Below, in pieces: positions 58,123 to 64,000 of a DNA stretch of 64,000 nucleotides. The stretch comes from Acetobacterium woodii (lineage in GTDB: Bacteria; Bacillota; Clostridia; Eubacteriales; Eubacteriaceae). A program made the position numbers and the translations under genes. Under the pieces are notes generated by a model. It was not told the DNA's origin. It searched no databases and saw only the letters and a program-made list of their open reading frames with translations. The stretch spans positions 62,001 to 126,000 of the forward strand of contig JACQZP010000027.1 of the NCBI GenBank assembly GCA_016213825.1, in the 5' to 3' direction. The number at the start of each line of letters is the position of its first letter. Positions within the stretch are counted from its first letter, which is position 1.

Positions 58123-58650
58123 ATGCCAAAAACGAGAAAGATGCTCAGTGACTGGAAGGCCCCGTATATTCAATCGCTGATGATGTTAATTGAAACCCAG
58201 AGTAAAGAAACCCTTGCAAACTGGGCCATTGCTTATTGTGAAGCGGTGATGGAGCCATTGTGGGAGCGGGACTACCCGGATGATTTGCGACCGCAAAAGG
58301 CTTTAAAGGCAGCTCGGGAATGGTTGGCAGGGTCAATCAAACTGCCCCAGGCAAAAAAAGAAATCCTTGCGTGCCATGGAGCGGCCCGTGACGCAGAGGG
58401 AAATCCGGTGGCTCAAGCGGCGGCGAGGGCCATCGGTCAATCGGCATCGACCATTCATTCAGCGCGGCATTGCATTGGTTTGGCTCTTTATGGGGCCTTG
58501 GCAGTCGCCTATGATCAGCTCGGGACAGTGGCAATCTGGGAAGAGATTGAACAATGCGCTGCCGCAGAATGTGGTCGGATCGAAGCCGCTTTGCGTAGCA
58601 TGGCCGTGGAGAATGAACCGAACCCGGCGAAAATCAACTGGAACTGTTAA
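58123..58650 (+). CDS. Imm5-like putative immunity protein
   Basis: The 175-residue, all-helical protein matches the pattern of proteins annotated as putative immunity (Imm5) family: LSDWKAPYIQSLMMLIETQSKETLANWAI, a cHGAARDAEGNPVAQAAARA centre, and the end NEPNPAKINWNC. Immunity proteins protect against polymorphic toxins, but no toxin gene is adjacent, so the role may differ. The ATG follows AGAAGGGG. It is visibly richer in G+C than the genes before it. Confidence 0.7.
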   Translation: MPKTRKMLSDWKAPYIQSLMMLIETQSKETLANWAIAYCEAVMEPLWERDYPDDLRPQKALKAAREWLAGSIKLPQAKKEILACHGAARDAEGNPVAQAAARAIGQSASTIHSARHCIGLALYGALAVAYDQLGTVAIWEEIEQCAAAECGRIEAALRSMAVENEPNPAKINWNC

Positions 58651-58677
58651 ATGGGACAAAAGTGGAAAGGGGCAAAG

Positions 58678-59568
58678 ATGCGATTCAAGGAAGAATATCA
58701 TCTCTATGCATTAATCACGATTGGTTGCTGGTCGCTGGCTTATGTTCTGACGCGATTGGCTTTAACTTATTTTTCTATCTATAGTCTGGGCTTTTGGCGT
58801 TATTTTATCGCTTCACTGACCTTGTTGGGAGTGGCTGTTGTCGTTAAGATGAAAATGCCTCCCAAAAAAGATTGGCCGATCTTTTTCTTGTCCGGAGCGC
58901 TGGGCTTTTTTCTCTATATGATCTTTTTTAATCAGGGTCAACAGATGGTTTCGGCGGCCACCGGCAGCATTATCATTGCCACGGCACCGGTCATTACGGC
59001 GCTGTTAGCGCGCATCATTTATCGGGAAAAGCTGACTTGGCTGCAATGGTTGGCGATCGGACTGGAATTTTGTGGCGTGGCATTTTTAACGCTGATCAAT
59101 GGGGTTGTATCGGTTAACATCGGGGTGATATGGCTCTTTTTAGCGGCTCTGGTTTTAAGCTTTTATAATCTTTTGCAACGGAAACTCACTAAATCTTATG
59201 CGCCCCTACAAACAGCGGCCTATAGCATTTTTGCGGGAACGATTCTGCTGGCGGTCTTCCTGCCAGCGTCGGCGAATCAGGCGATTGCAGCGCCGCCGAT
59301 GCAATGGGTCTATGTTCTGATTCTGGGGGTATTCTCTAGCGCCATCGCCTATGTTGCCTGGACGAAGGCTCTGTCCGTAGCAGAAAAGACTTCTCAGGTC
59401 AGTAATTATATGTTTTTAACCCCTTTCTTGACCAGTGTATTGGGTTTTTTGATTGCTGGTGAAATCCCGGAGCAGTCAACAATCATTGGTGGTGCAATTA
59501 TTCTGTTTGGAGTCTTTTTGTTTAATTATGGTGAGGGGCTAAAAGGCGTTAGTAAACTCCGCAATTAA
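58678..59568 (+). CDS. DMT superfamily transporter, EamA domain
   Basis: The 296-residue membrane protein has ten predicted TMs in two EamA repeats (for example GCWSLAYVLTRLALTYFSIY and VFSSAIAYVAWTKALSVAEK). EamA proteins export amino acids, metabolites or drugs. The ATG at 58678 follows AAAGGGGC and is preferred to one nine codons upstream that overlaps the end of the Imm5-like gene. Confidence 0.9.
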   Translation: MRFKEEYHLYALITIGCWSLAYVLTRLALTYFSIYSLGFWRYFIASLTLLGVAVVVKMKMPPKKDWPIFFLSGALGFFLYMIFFNQGQQMVSAATGSIIIATAPVITALLARIIYREKLTWLQWLAIGLEFCGVAFLTLINGVVSVNIGVIWLFLAALVLSFYNLLQRKLTKSYAPLQTAAYSIFAGTILLAVFLPASANQAIAAPPMQWVYVLILGVFSSAIAYVAWTKALSVAEKTSQVSNYMFLTPFLTSVLGFLIAGEIPEQSTIIGGAIILFGVFLFNYGEGLKGVSKLRN

Positions 59569-59687
59569 GCTAAAAAACTCTTCGATCAGCCGTGGTGAAA
59601 CAATTGAGCATGATCTCTATAAATACATCTTGTGGAACGTGATTTTCAAATAAATCGTGATTTAAAAACAAACATGAAGCGATGAGG

Positions 59688-59714
59688 ATGACAAACGTGA
59701 CATCTCTTTGTCAT
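59688..59714 (+). repeat. REP-like palindrome 8 (diverged)
   Basis: The 27-bp element keeps perfect ends ATGACAAA and TTTGTCAT, but its centre (CGTGACATCTC) differs from the GGGGACG core. Confidence 0.6.
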
Positions 59715-59753
59715 CAAAAGTCGCCTAATTAAAACGAAGGAGAGGAACAACAG

Positions 59754-60167
59754 ATGGAAACAGTTGAGCGTTTTGTCAAAGCACAGGAAGAAAGCTATGT
59801 GCAGGCACTCCAGGAAATTAAAAATGGTCGCAAGCGCAGCCATTGGATGTGGTATATTTTCCCCCAGCTTAGAGGGCTGGGTAGGAGTGAAACGGCCAGG
59901 TATTATGGCATCGAGAATCGGCAAGAAGCAAAGGCGTACATGGCGCATCCGGTGCTGGGTTCGCGGTTACTGGAGATTTCCGGGGAATTGTTGAAGCTTG
60001 AGTCGAGTGATGCCAATGCGGTATTTGGCCGACCCGATGATTTGAAGCTGAAATCATCAATGACCCTGTTTTATCTGGTCGATGGTAATCCGACGTTTAA
60101 GGCAGTGCTGGATAAATATTTTGGTGGCGAGATTGATGAAGTTACGGCTGATCAACTAGGCAAGTAA
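59754..60167 (+). CDS. DUF1810 family protein
   Basis: The 137-residue protein matches DUF1810: VERFVKAQEESYVQALQEIKNGRKRSHWMWYIFPQLRGLG, the YYGIENRQEAKAYMAHPVLG segment, and KLKSSMTLFYLVDG. The family is a small calpastatin-like alpha-helical fold of unknown role. It is a single gene following a REP element. Confidence 0.9.
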   Translation: METVERFVKAQEESYVQALQEIKNGRKRSHWMWYIFPQLRGLGRSETARYYGIENRQEAKAYMAHPVLGSRLLEISGELLKLESSDANAVFGRPDDLKLKSSMTLFYLVDGNPTFKAVLDKYFGGEIDEVTADQLGK

Positions 60168-60207
60168 GAAATGAATGCTTGTGACGAAAAGTCTCCGCAT
60201 CACATCG

Positions 60208-60330
60208 TTATGATTTCTTTTTAACATCGTCGATAATTTCGATTTCTAAATAATCAAACCAGATGGATTCGCTAAACTGTTCTTCCCGAAAAGAGGTTTT
60301 ATAAACCTGATTTAATTCTTTAAAAAATAT
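60208..60330 (-). pseudogene. 3' fragment of a paralogue of the gene at 61523-61804
   Basis: On the minus strand this frame reads FKELNQVYKTSFREEQFSESIWFDYLEIEIIDDVKKKS and a stop. It matches the last 40 or so residues of the intact 93-residue gene 1.3 kb away. The front is missing. Just beyond the truncated end lies a REP-like palindrome (60339-60360), so REP insertion or recombination may have removed it. Confidence 0.8.
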
Positions 60331-60338
60331 TATTTATA

Positions 60339-60360
60339 ATATGACGTTATGCTGTCATAT
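60339..60360. repeat. short REP-like palindrome
   Basis: ATATGAC and GTCATAT around an eight-base centre. It keeps the ATGAC/GTCAT ends of the REP family without the core, at the break of a truncated gene. Confidence 0.5.
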
Positions 60361-60407
60361 TTAAGATGGTACAATTAATTAAAAATACAGGCAAGGGAGA
60401 AATAAAG

Positions 60408-60956
60408 ATGGCCAGACCAACAACTAAGTCCAGCTTGATGGCGGAAGCAGATAGCAATTATGAAAAACTGAATCAACTGATTGATTCAATGACCGAAAAA
60501 GAATTATCGATCGCATTTGATTTTTCAGATGATGACCGAAAAAAAGAAGCCCATTGGCGAAGAGATAAGAATCTTCGAGACGTTTTGGTGCATCTATATG
60601 AATGGCATCAGCTTGTTTTAAATTGGGTGGATTCCAATATGAATGGAGAAGATAGACCTTTTTTACCGGAGCCGTACAATTGGAAAACATATGGAGCGAT
60701 GAATGTGGCTTTTTTTGAAAAGCACCAGAACACTTCACTTGATCAATCCAAAGAAATGTTTGAAAAATCGCATCAGGATGTTCTAAAGTTAGCGGGCACC
60801 TTCACAAATGAAGAACTGTTTACAAAAGGGACCTATAAATGGGTTGGTGGAAGCACCTTGGGTTCATATTTTGTAAGTGCGACAGCAAGTCATTATGACT
60901 GGGCGATGAAAAAAATCAAAGCACATATTAAAAATTGTAAGGCTATCAAAAACTAA
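60408..60956 (+). CDS. ClbS/DfsB family four-helix bundle protein
   Basis: The 182-residue protein shows the ClbS/DfsB (DUF1706) pattern: TTKSSLMAEADSNYEKLNQLIDSM, the RDKNLRDVLVHLYEWHQLVLNWV helix with conserved histidines, and a C-terminal TASHYDWAMKKIKAH. ClbS hydrolyses colibactin, but most relatives have no known substrate. The ATG at 60408 follows AAGGGAGAAATAAAG; an earlier in-frame ATG lacks a ribosome binding site. Confidence 0.88.
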   Translation: MARPTTKSSLMAEADSNYEKLNQLIDSMTEKELSIAFDFSDDDRKKEAHWRRDKNLRDVLVHLYEWHQLVLNWVDSNMNGEDRPFLPEPYNWKTYGAMNVAFFEKHQNTSLDQSKEMFEKSHQDVLKLAGTFTNEELFTKGTYKWVGGSTLGSYFVSATASHYDWAMKKIKAHIKNCKAIKN

Positions 60957-61034
60957 GCAGAGCAGTTGGGATGGCTTGTGCCTATCGATGTGGGGTGGAC
61001 GTCGATCAACCAGTGTCACATACAAGGAGAATCT

Positions 61035-61463
61035 ATGATAAGAAAATTTAAAACAGATGACTTAGATGTAATTATGGAAATATGGCTTAGAACCAATGTG
61101 GAAGCTCATGATTTTATTGCGGACAGCTATTGGCTGAAAAACTATGATTCCGTGAAAAGTATGCTACCTGATGCGGAAATCTTCGTTTATGAAGACAATG
61201 GCACAATTCAGGGATTTGTAGGTTTAGTGGAAAATTACATCGCCGGAATTTTTGTCAGTCAGGACTGTCAGTCACATGGGATCGGAAAAGCCTTGCTTGA
61301 CCAGATTAAGAACCAATACGCCGAATTATTCCTGCACGTTTATGAAAAAAATGTCCGTGCGGTGCGGTTTTATCAAAGAGAATCATTTGTTGTGTCCAAG
61401 GCGCAGGCGGATGAATGCACCAGGGAAGCAGAGCTCGTCATGAATTGGAAAAAACAGGCATAG
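61035..61463 (+). CDS. GNAT family N-acetyltransferase (YjaB-like)
   Basis: The 142-residue protein starts MIRKFKTDDLDVIMEIWLRTNVEAHDFI and has the acetyl-CoA loop VSQDCQSHGIGKALLDQIK (about 76-94), then LHVYEKNVRAVRFYQRESF. The layout fits YjaB/PhnO-like acetyltransferases. The ATG at 61035 follows AAGGAG by five bases; the frame is open further upstream but without a start signal. Confidence 0.9.
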   Translation: MIRKFKTDDLDVIMEIWLRTNVEAHDFIADSYWLKNYDSVKSMLPDAEIFVYEDNGTIQGFVGLVENYIAGIFVSQDCQSHGIGKALLDQIKNQYAELFLHVYEKNVRAVRFYQRESFVVSKAQADECTREAELVMNWKKQA

Positions 61464-61522
61464 CTTTTTACGCCAATGGCAGGGTACCTTTCATTATTGA
61501 TATTTTTGATCATCCGGCATGG

Positions 61523-61804
61523 CTATTTTTTCTTTTTACCATCGTCGATAATTTCAATTTCTAAATAATCAAACCAGATGGATTCGATAAACTGGTCTTC
61601 ATGAAAAGATGTTTTGGAAATTTGCTTAAGTTCTTTTGTGTTTTTTTCAAACCACATTGGTTTTTCCAAATCAAAGTCATGGCAGAAGGTTTCTAAAGCA
61701 GCTTGGATTTTATCATTAATATTCATGGATTTATTATCAATTTCGACAACTTTTTCTTCCGCAAATTTATTGTTTTTCATGATTTTTCCCCAAAGTCGAA
61801 ACAT
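61523..61804 (-). CDS. conserved hypothetical protein
   Basis: The 93-residue acidic protein (MFRLWGKIMKNNKFAEEKVVEIDNKSMNINDKIQ..., KTSFHEDQFIESIWFDYLEIEIIDD) resembles short clostridial proteins of unknown role. A GAGAGG sequence and a promoter precede it. A truncated paralogue remains at 60208-60330. No catalytic motif, TM or signal is visible. Confidence 0.75.
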   Translation of the reverse strand: MFRLWGKIMKNNKFAEEKVVEIDNKSMNINDKIQAALETFCHDFDLEKPMWFEKNTKELKQISKTSFHEDQFIESIWFDYLEIEIIDDGKKKK

Positions 61805-61881
61805 GTTTTTTACCTCTCGATCATCAATGTGTTCTCACATTCGGCTAATTTTTTAAATGTCTGTCGAATGGACATATGTTG

Positions 61882-61910
61882 AGTATAAGGGGTGGAGCGG
61901 AAAAAGTAAA
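61882..61910 (-). promoter_or_regulatory. promoter of the conserved hypothetical gene
   Basis: TTTACT and TATACT are 17 bases apart on the minus strand. A small TGTC/GACA symmetric site lies just downstream near 61860-61875. Confidence 0.5.
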
Positions 61911-62031
61911 GCAACGATCACTGTAAACTGCCGATATTATAACAATCAACAAAATGACAACGGCGATTTGGGAATATTTCAAGTCTAAAGGCGGCAGGTC
62001 CAATGAAATATCCCCAATAACTTCTGGCGGC

Positions 62032-63363
62032 TTAGCCAAACGTGATTGTAACCACACCACCAGAATCGCCGTTGCGTAGTTCGAGTTGTCCGGCGTGTAT
62101 TTTTGCGACGCGTGCGGCAAACCAAAGGCCAAGGCCATTGTGTCCATCGGCACCGCGGGCTGCGTCACCACGCCATAGGCGATCGGTTGCATGGTGTAAC
62201 GCCACCTTGCTAAAGCCGGAGCCTTCATCACACACCGTGACTTGCCAGCCACCATCGACCATGCTGCCTTCTAAATACACGTTTTTACCCGCTGGTGTAT
62301 GCTCGATGGCATTTTGCACCACATTACCGAGGGCCCGAAGCAAATGATCTTTCTGAATCCGCGCTGCACCCTCCAGACCGTTTTGGGTGTGCAGGCAAAT
62401 TCGCTTGGCTTCGGCAATGGCGATTGTGCGCTGACAAAGCTCGTCAAACATGGCGGGCAGGCTGGTGTTTTCAAAGGCCTCATCCGCACCGGCGGCGGTT
62501 TCTAACAGACTAGCCAGATACTGCTTGGCGCGGTCGTTGCTGGCCACAATTGTCTCCACCATTTTGCGGCTGCTCTCAGACAGTTCTTCATCCAGAAGAA
62601 GTTCGCCGTTGCCGCCCACTAAGGTGAGCGGGGTTTTTAAATCATGGGTGAGGGCAGCTATTTCCGCCTCACGTTCTTGCTGTGCCGCCCATTGGGCGGA
62701 CAGGGAACTGTACAAGGCCTCTTTCATATGCGCCATCGCACCGAGTGCCTGGTCGTATTCCCGGATGCCTGCGTGGGGAATTGTGAAATCGAGCTCTTGG
62801 GCGCCGACTTTCGCGCTCACCTCGCCAAACAGCTTCAGCTTAGCGGCGAGACGCCGCCGGAGCCCCAGGGTGTTAAACAGCAGACAAAGCACCCAGGCCC
62901 CACCAAGGGTGGCTAGCCACAGGTATTCAAAAGGGGGCAATATGTCACGCAGCATCGGGTTGGCAAACTCGGCCCGGTAATACCAGTGAAAGATTGCGGT
63001 GCTGCCATCGGCGTAGGTGTGCCGCGAAACATGGATGCTGTCGGTATCGTGCTGTAAAAACCCGGCCAGGACTTCCAGCTTCTTACCCTCTACGTTGCTT
63101 GCTAACACGTCGCCGTTTTGGCCAAACAAAGCGTACTCGGCCAGAAAATTGTCACCCGGAGAGACAAACGTTTTTGGCTCGCCGGCCAGCAGTTGCTCGA
63201 CCTGTTGGTTGGAGACGTAGCCCTGGTAAATAACATCGGTGTTTTGAAGCCACCCAAAGCCGCAATACCATACCAGACAGCATAATAGCATACTGCCAAG
63301 CATCACGATGGCAAAACGCATAAGCACAAAGGAAAGGCTTACAGAACGCTGTTTTTTCGCCAT
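62032..63363 (-). CDS. membrane sensor histidine kinase (VanS-like)
   Basis: The protein of about 443 residues has TM1 near 15-37, an extracytoplasmic sensor of about 110 residues, TM2 near 148-168 and a HAMP-like linker. The H-box is ALTHDLKTPLTLVGG, the N-box is NVVQNAIEHTPAG and the G-boxes are CDEGSGFS and GHNGLGLWFA. The ATG at 63363 overlaps the end of the response regulator gene. It is clearly richer in G+C than nearly all other genes in the window. The signal is unknown. Confidence 0.9.
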   Translation of the reverse strand: MAKKQRSVSLSFVLMRFAIVMLGSMLLCCLVWYCGFGWLQNTDVIYQGYVSNQQVEQLLAGEPKTFVSPGDNFLAEYALFGQNGDVLASNVEGKKLEVLAGFLQHDTDSIHVSRHTYADGSTAIFHWYYRAEFANPMLRDILPPFEYLWLATLGGAWVLCLLFNTLGLRRRLAAKLKLFGEVSAKVGAQELDFTIPHAGIREYDQALGAMAHMKEALYSSLSAQWAAQQEREAEIAALTHDLKTPLTLVGGNGELLLDEELSESSRKMVETIVASNDRAKQYLASLLETAAGADEAFENTSLPAMFDELCQRTIAIAEAKRICLHTQNGLEGAARIQKDHLLRALGNVVQNAIEHTPAGKNVYLEGSMVDGGWQVTVCDEGSGFSKVALHHATDRLWRGDAARGADGHNGLGLWFAARVAKIHAGQLELRNGDSGGVVTITFG

Positions 63364-64000
63364 TTGTAGCCCACCCCCCAAACGGTTTCGATGGGGCTGA
63401 TGGCGTCGACTTTCAGCTTGGCACGGATATTTTTGATGTGCTCTGCAACGGCCGACGAATCGCCCTCAGCGTCAAAGCCGAAAACCGCTTCATATAATTG
63501 TTCTTTGGTAAACACCTGTCCAGCATGCAGGGCCAGATGCTCACAGATCGAGTATTCGCCCTTGGTAAAGGGCAGGGTGTGTTCGCCTGCGCTGGCCACC
63601 TTGGCCTGCATATCAAAGCGCACCCCGCCTCGGTTCAGGGTGTGGGTCGGCTGACGCACCTCCCGCCGCAGATGGGCGTTTACCCGTGCACGCAGCTCCG
63701 CAAGACTGAAAGGCTTTTTAATGTAATCATCGGCGCCCAGGCCAAAGCCTTGGACAAGAGCCGCGTCTTCCGCCTTGGCGGTTAGAAACAGGATCGGGCA
63801 ATCCACCTCGGCACGGATCCGGCGGCACAGGGAAAAGCCATCCTCGCCGGGCATCATCACATCGAGCAGCAGCAGATCGTACAGCTGGCACCGGGCGGGC
63901 TGCACGGTCGCGGCATCCGCTTCGGTATCGATCTGGTGGCCGTCCTTTTCCAGAGCTGCGCGCACCAGGGATAGCATATCAAGGTCATCATCGACCACTA
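63339..64000 (-). CDS. OmpR-family response regulator (5' end outside window)
   Basis: The first codons lie beyond the right edge: the frame is still open at the edge and begins with the VVDDDLDML acidic pocket, so only a few residues are missing. The phospho-acceptor lies in YDLLLLDVMMPGEDGF, the switch lysine in DDYIKKPFSLAEL, and the C-terminal winged helix ends ISPIETVWGVGYKWR. It pairs with the kinase that follows. Its target genes are not in the window and may lie to the right. Confidence 0.92.
   Translation of the reverse strand, partial: VVDDDLDMLSLVRAALEKDGHQIDTEADAATVQPARCQLYDLLLLDVMMPGEDGFSLCRRIRAEVDCPILFLTAKAEDAALVQGFGLGADDYIKKPFSLAELRARVNAHLRREVRQPTHTLNRGGVRFDMQAKVASAGEHTLPFTKGEYSICEHLALHAGQVFTKEQLYEAVFGFDAEGDSSAVAEHIKNIRAKLKVDAISPIETVWGVGYKWRKNSVL

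Noticed and set aside
52000-60400. CRISPR array from the recurring GGGGACG palindromes
   Set aside because: Copies are irregularly spaced by hundreds to thousands of bases, vary in orientation and have genes between them; no cas genes are present.
46433-62000. a prophage
   Set aside because: No capsid, tail, terminase or lysis genes are seen; the region is a mix of single accessory genes, a recombinase relic and REP/RAYT elements.
61845-62255. 136-codon open frame on the minus strand with a hydrophobic stretch
   Set aside because: Its first half is an out-of-frame reading of the kinase end, and the second half lies in the intergenic region without a start signal; no family is recognised.

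Overview
The window looks like the replication-origin region of an anaerobic, low-to-mid G+C Firmicute, most likely an acetogen of the Acetobacterium/Eubacteriaceae type. The evidence is the gyrA-gyrB-recF-yaaA-dnaN-dnaA gene order, a divergent rpmH-rnpA-yidD-yidC-jag-mnmE-mnmG-rsmG-soj-spo0J cluster, Firmicutes markers (GdpP, RicT, YhgE, SpoIIM-like and DUF951 proteins, a T-box), and a clostridial 2[4Fe-4S] ferredoxin next to a rubredoxin. The genus is inferred from protein resemblance only.

Layout. 1-2.6 kb (minus): a methyltransferase cut by the window edge, and a small operon of PTS IIA, ribulose-phosphate epimerase and PTS IIB without a visible IIC. 2.7-11.4 kb (minus): gyrA, gyrB, recF, yaaA, dnaN, dnaA. 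Both intergenic regions around dnaA carry DnaA boxes, and the dnaA-dnaN gap has a DnaA-trio unwinding module. 11.8-25 kb (plus): ribosomal protein, RNase P and membrane insertase genes, tRNA modification genes, ParABS with two parS sites, a run of small membrane-protein genes, and rpsF-ssb-rpsR. 25-32 kb: DUF2232 protein, GdpP, L9, DnaB, an FAD protein and RsmI. 32-35 kb: T-box-controlled metG lying between two inverted copies of a structured ~117-bp hairpin element, then a thioredoxin. 35-40 kb: an in-frame decarboxylase-thymidylate kinase ORF, DUF2007 protein, HolB, RicT, ferredoxin and rubredoxin. 40-46.4 kb: flavoprotein, thioredoxin, YhgE with a TetR regulator, and an RNA uracil methyltransferase.

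From 46.4 kb the window becomes accessory. It holds a decayed serine recombinase; a very large SMEK/STAND-type NTPase that is a good candidate for a single-gene antiphage system; an unusual six-TM potassium channel; and a REP-associated tyrosine transposase (RAYT) with a tandem broken copy and at least eight ~27-bp REP palindromes spread from 52 to 60 kb. Between the REPs sit many single small genes: two GNAT acetyltransferases, a four-repeat protein, DUF7000, Imm5-like, EamA, DUF1810 and ClbS/DfsB proteins. The window ends in a visibly G+C-rich two-component system that looks recently acquired.

The core genes radiate from the origin with replication. The most interesting unexplained signals are the STAND gene, the covarying hairpins around metG, the RAYT/REP family, the decarboxylase-Tmk fusion, and the channel with a large insertion before its selectivity filter.
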